42,212 bases of DNA. It comes from Mailhella massiliensis. GTDB lineage: Bacteria > Desulfobacterota > Desulfovibrionia > Desulfovibrionales > Desulfovibrionaceae. How positions within the stretch are numbered: the first letter of the stretch is position 1; each line of letters starts with the position of its first letter. The stretch covers positions 1 to 42,212 of the forward strand of contig NZ_DYZA01000200.1 of the NCBI RefSeq assembly GCF_020741395.1. The letters run 5' to 3'. Position numbers and translations under genes: made by a program. The notes beneath the pieces were generated by a model. The model was not told the origin of the DNA and did not search any database. It saw nothing but the letters and a program-made list of their open reading frames with translations. Shown piece by piece: positions 40,109 through 42,212 of this stretch.

Positions 40109-40156
40109 AAATTTTCTGTCATGACGGTATTATTTTCTGAACATAACGACTTTTTT

Positions 40157-40178
40157 TATACTGTTACGCTTTGTTACA
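40157..40178 (+). promoter_or_regulatory. TATACT -10 and tandem GTTAC box 3 upstream of the sulfatase-fold gene
   Basis: A good -10 (TATACT, 40157-40162) with a poor -35 is directly followed by GTTACGCTTTGTTACA (40163-40178), the third tandem box, about 70 bases before the ATG at 40249. A regulator bound here would sit at or just past the transcription start, suggesting repression of this promoter. Confidence 0.6.
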
Positions 40179-40248
40179 CCAAGCATACTTCGCATGATTC
40201 GACTTCTTCATGTATATCTATCCCAAATGCCACTTTTTAGGAGTATCT

Positions 40249-42144
40249 ATGCTTTCCCGCATCAACGCCCGTGCCCGCTACCTCGGCCTGCTGCTTCTTC
40301 TCTGGCTGGTCGTAAACGCCGCCGTCAGAACAGTGCTCCTCGTCATGGCGCACCGCGCACAGGAAGCCTCGTTCTCTCTGCCCGCGCTGGCGGCCCTGTA
40401 TCTGAAAGGCACCGTGAACGACCTGCTTCCCTATGCCCTGCTCATACTCCCCCTTATTCCCTTCCTTCTCCTGAAAAAACACCTCTGGGGCGGAAGAGCG
40501 GGGAAAACCCTGGCCGGCCTGATATTCTGGCTGTATGCCTGCGTCTTTCTCTTCACCGCGGCTGCCGAAGTCCTGTTCTGGGAGGAGTTCGGCAGCCGCT
40601 TCAACTTCATTGCCGTGGACTACCTCATCTATACCACGGAGGTGATAAGAAACATCAGGGAATCCTATCCGATGATTCCCCTGCCCGCCGCCGTGGCCGC
40701 CTTCGCCGCCCTGCTCTCCGTGCCCGCCATGTGCATGCAGTGGAAAAAGGCGGGGCTTCCCGCGCGCCGCTCCCCCCTGCTTCTTGCCGGATGCCTCGCC
40801 ATGGCCTGCACGGCATTTTTCTCTACTCCCCTCTCCTCCCCGGACAGGGTGGAAAGGGAACTTGCCGCCAACGGCGTATGGTCGCTTTTTTCCGCCTACA
40901 GACACAACAGCCTTGCCTACCGCGACTTCTACCCCGTCATGGATGAAGCGAAGGCCGCCCGCCTCGTGCGCGAACCCCTTGCGCAGGAAGAAGCGCGCTT
41001 TGTCGGGCAGGAAAAAGACGTGCGGCGCGACCTCATCTCCACGCGCGCGGCATGGAAACCCAACGTCGTGCAGATCGTGGTGGAGAGCCTCGGCAGCAAC
41101 CTTCTGGGAGAGCATACGCCCAACCTGAACCGTCTTGCGGGGGAAAGCCTCTTCTTTTCCAACCTGCGCGCCACAGGCACGCGCACGGTGCGCGGCATAG
41201 AGGCGCTCACTCTTTCCCTGCCGCCCACGCCCGGCTCCTCCATCGTGCGCCGGCCGGGCTGCGAAGGGCTCTTTTCCACAGGCACCGTGTTCCGAGCTCA
41301 AGGCTACGACACAGCCTTCCTCTACGGAGGCTTCGGCTACTTCGACAACATGAACGCCTTCTTCTCCGGCAACGGCTTCCGCATAGTGAACCGCGCGGCG
41401 CTGAAAAAAGAAGATATCACCTTCACCAACGCCTGGGGCGTATGCGACGAGGACCTTTTCCGCTCATGCCTGCGCGAGGCCGACGAAAACTTCCGGCAGG
41501 GCCGTCCCTTTTACCAGTTCGTGCTCACGACCTCCAATCACCGCCCCTTCACCTACCCCGAAGGCAGGGTACCCATCCCCTCCGGCACGGGCAGGACGGG
41601 AGCCGTGGCCTATACCGACTACGCCCTCGGGGAATTCTTCCGGGAAGCGGCGCAAAGGCCGTGGTTCAAAGACACCGTGTTCGTCCTCTCGGGCGACCAC
41701 ACCTCCAGCGCGGCCGGACATACCGACCTGCCCCCGGAGCGCTACCTTATCCCGGCCCTGATCTACAGTCCGGGGAACATCGCTCCCGGAAACATCGCCA
41801 CCCTGTGCAGCCAGGCCGACCTTGCCCCCACGCTGTTCGACCTGCTGGGATGGAACTACCGCTCGGGCTTTTTCGGCCGCAGCATCCTTTCCCTGCGCCC
41901 GGAGGAGGGCCGGGCCTGGATCAGTACCTATCAAGCTCTGGGCAGACTCGAAGAAGGCGGGCTCGTCACACTGGAGCCGGTAAAGAAAGTTTCCGCAAAC
42001 GTATGGACGAAAGACGGAGGGCTCGGGCGCGAACTTCACGGCGAAGAGGCCTCGGCTCGGGTGGACAGGGCCCTGGCCGACTATCAGCTTGCCTACGACC
42101 TGTTCACGCAGGGAAAAATGAAGGAAGAAGAAGTGCTCCGATGA
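40249..42144 (+). CDS. LTA synthase/phosphoethanolamine transferase-like inner-membrane sulfatase-fold protein
   Basis: This 631-residue protein has five or so N-terminal helices (to about residue 200) and a periplasmic alkaline-phosphatase/sulfatase-fold domain. Metal and catalytic motifs are visible: Glu279 in VVESLGSN, a Thr-rich nucleophile region GTRTVRGIEAL (310-320), FVLTTSNHRPF, and SGDHTSSAAGHTDLP. Enzymes of this layout move phosphoglycerol or phosphoethanolamine from a phospholipid to an envelope glycan or lipid. The ATG at 40249 follows TAGGAG at five bases; an in-frame ATG 39 bases upstream lacks a ribosome site. It lies divergent from the two-component operon across shared GTTAC boxes, so it is a probable regulon member. 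The acceptor is unknown. Confidence 0.9.
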   Translation: MLSRINARARYLGLLLLLWLVVNAAVRTVLLVMAHRAQEASFSLPALAALYLKGTVNDLLPYALLILPLIPFLLLKKHLWGGRAGKTLAGLIFWLYACVFLFTAAAEVLFWEEFGSRFNFIAVDYLIYTTEVIRNIRESYPMIPLPAAVAAFAALLSVPAMCMQWKKAGLPARRSPLLLAGCLAMACTAFFSTPLSSPDRVERELAANGVWSLFSAYRHNSLAYRDFYPVMDEAKAARLVREPLAQEEARFVGQEKDVRRDLISTRAAWKPNVVQIVVESLGSNLLGEHTPNLNRLAGESLFFSNLRATGTRTVRGIEALTLSLPPTPGSSIVRRPGCEGLFSTGTVFRAQGYDTAFLYGGFGYFDNMNAFFSGNGFRIVNRAALKKEDITFTNAWGVCDEDLFRSCLREADENFRQGRPFYQFVLTTSNHRPFTYPEGRVPIPSGTGRTGAVAYTDYALGEFFREAAQRPWFKDTVFVLSGDHTSSAAGHTDLPPERYLIPALIYSPGNIAPGNIATLCSQADLAPTLFDLLGWNYRSGFFGRSILSLRPEEGRAWISTYQALGRLEEGGLVTLEPVKKVSANVWTKDGGLGRELHGEEASARVDRALADYQLAYDLFTQGKMKEEEVLR

Positions 42145-42212
42145 GCTTCCCGGGAGCGCGCCTGCGGGGAAGACCGCTCAGCCCGTGCAGCACGCCCCTG
42201 CTTCCGCCTTTT

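Noticed and set aside
1..42212. CRISPR arrays, tRNA/rRNA genes, insertion sequences, prophage or integrase genes
   Set aside because: I looked for regularly spaced repeats, tRNA arms and transposase or integrase motifs on both strands and found none. The repeats present are terminators or operator-like elements.

Overview
The window reads as a stretch of a GC-rich, anaerobic, Gram-negative chromosome, most likely a gut Desulfovibrionaceae (Desulfobacterota). That placement is an inference. It rests on the GC content, strong Shine-Dalgarno sites, periplasmic ABC binding proteins, many Fe-S flavoproteins, a biotin operon under a divergent BirA operator, and a metal ATPase cluster resembling the ferrosome genes known from Desulfovibrio magneticus. 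I see no rRNA, tRNA, CRISPR array, insertion sequence or phage gene. Almost everything is packed into operons with clear intrinsic terminators.

Layout. 1-3.1 kb (+): a PEB1/GlnH-type acidic amino-acid ABC transporter (ATPase, binding protein, two permeases). 3.8-9.05 kb (+): a glycerophosphodiester operon, ugpQ-ugpB-ugpA-ugpE-ugpC, closed by a bidirectional terminator. 9.07-16.2 kb (-): a catabolic cluster made of an isochorismatase-type amidase, a hydantoinase-like amidohydrolase, an MmgE/PrpD protein, a DASS-type carboxylate transporter, a ferredoxin-nitroreductase fusion and, at the far end, an IclR regulator. It is driven from an AT-rich promoter with a long inverted repeat. 16.7-19.9 kb (-): a DUF554 membrane protein, a D-2-hydroxyacid (D-lactate-like) dehydrogenase and an NhaC/MleN-type antiporter. 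20.2 kb (+): a periplasmic cyclophilin.

21.05-27.6 kb (-) is the most interesting part. A P1B-type ATPase with Tyr-Ser-Cys in place of Cys-Pro-Cys, an HMA2-like protein and two small membrane proteins lie downstream of one sigma70 promoter that carries a Fur-like operator in its spacer. Immediately upstream, a MoxR AAA+ ATPase, a VWA/HExxH protein and an orphan 161-residue protein are driven by a second, almost identical promoter and operator. The two units look like one metal-responsive regulon: a ferrosome-like module plus a chelatase-like AAA+/VWA machine.

28.0-30.0 kb (+): an FMN/FAD/4Fe-4S old-yellow-enzyme-type reductase. 30.1-34.5 kb (-): bioB, a fused bioD-bioA and a co-transcribed sodium:solute symporter, divergent from birA (34.6 kb, +) across a BirA operator. 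35.6-37.3 kb: a flavodoxin-ferredoxin protein (-) and a YdfG-type short-chain dehydrogenase (+). 37.3-42.1 kb: an envelope module with a PAP2 phosphatase, a CpxA/CpxR-like two-component system (-) and a divergent phosphoglycerol/phosphoethanolamine-transferase-like sulfatase-fold protein (+). Three copies of a GTTAC-N5-GTTACA tandem box lie between the two divergent units and are the likely response-regulator sites.
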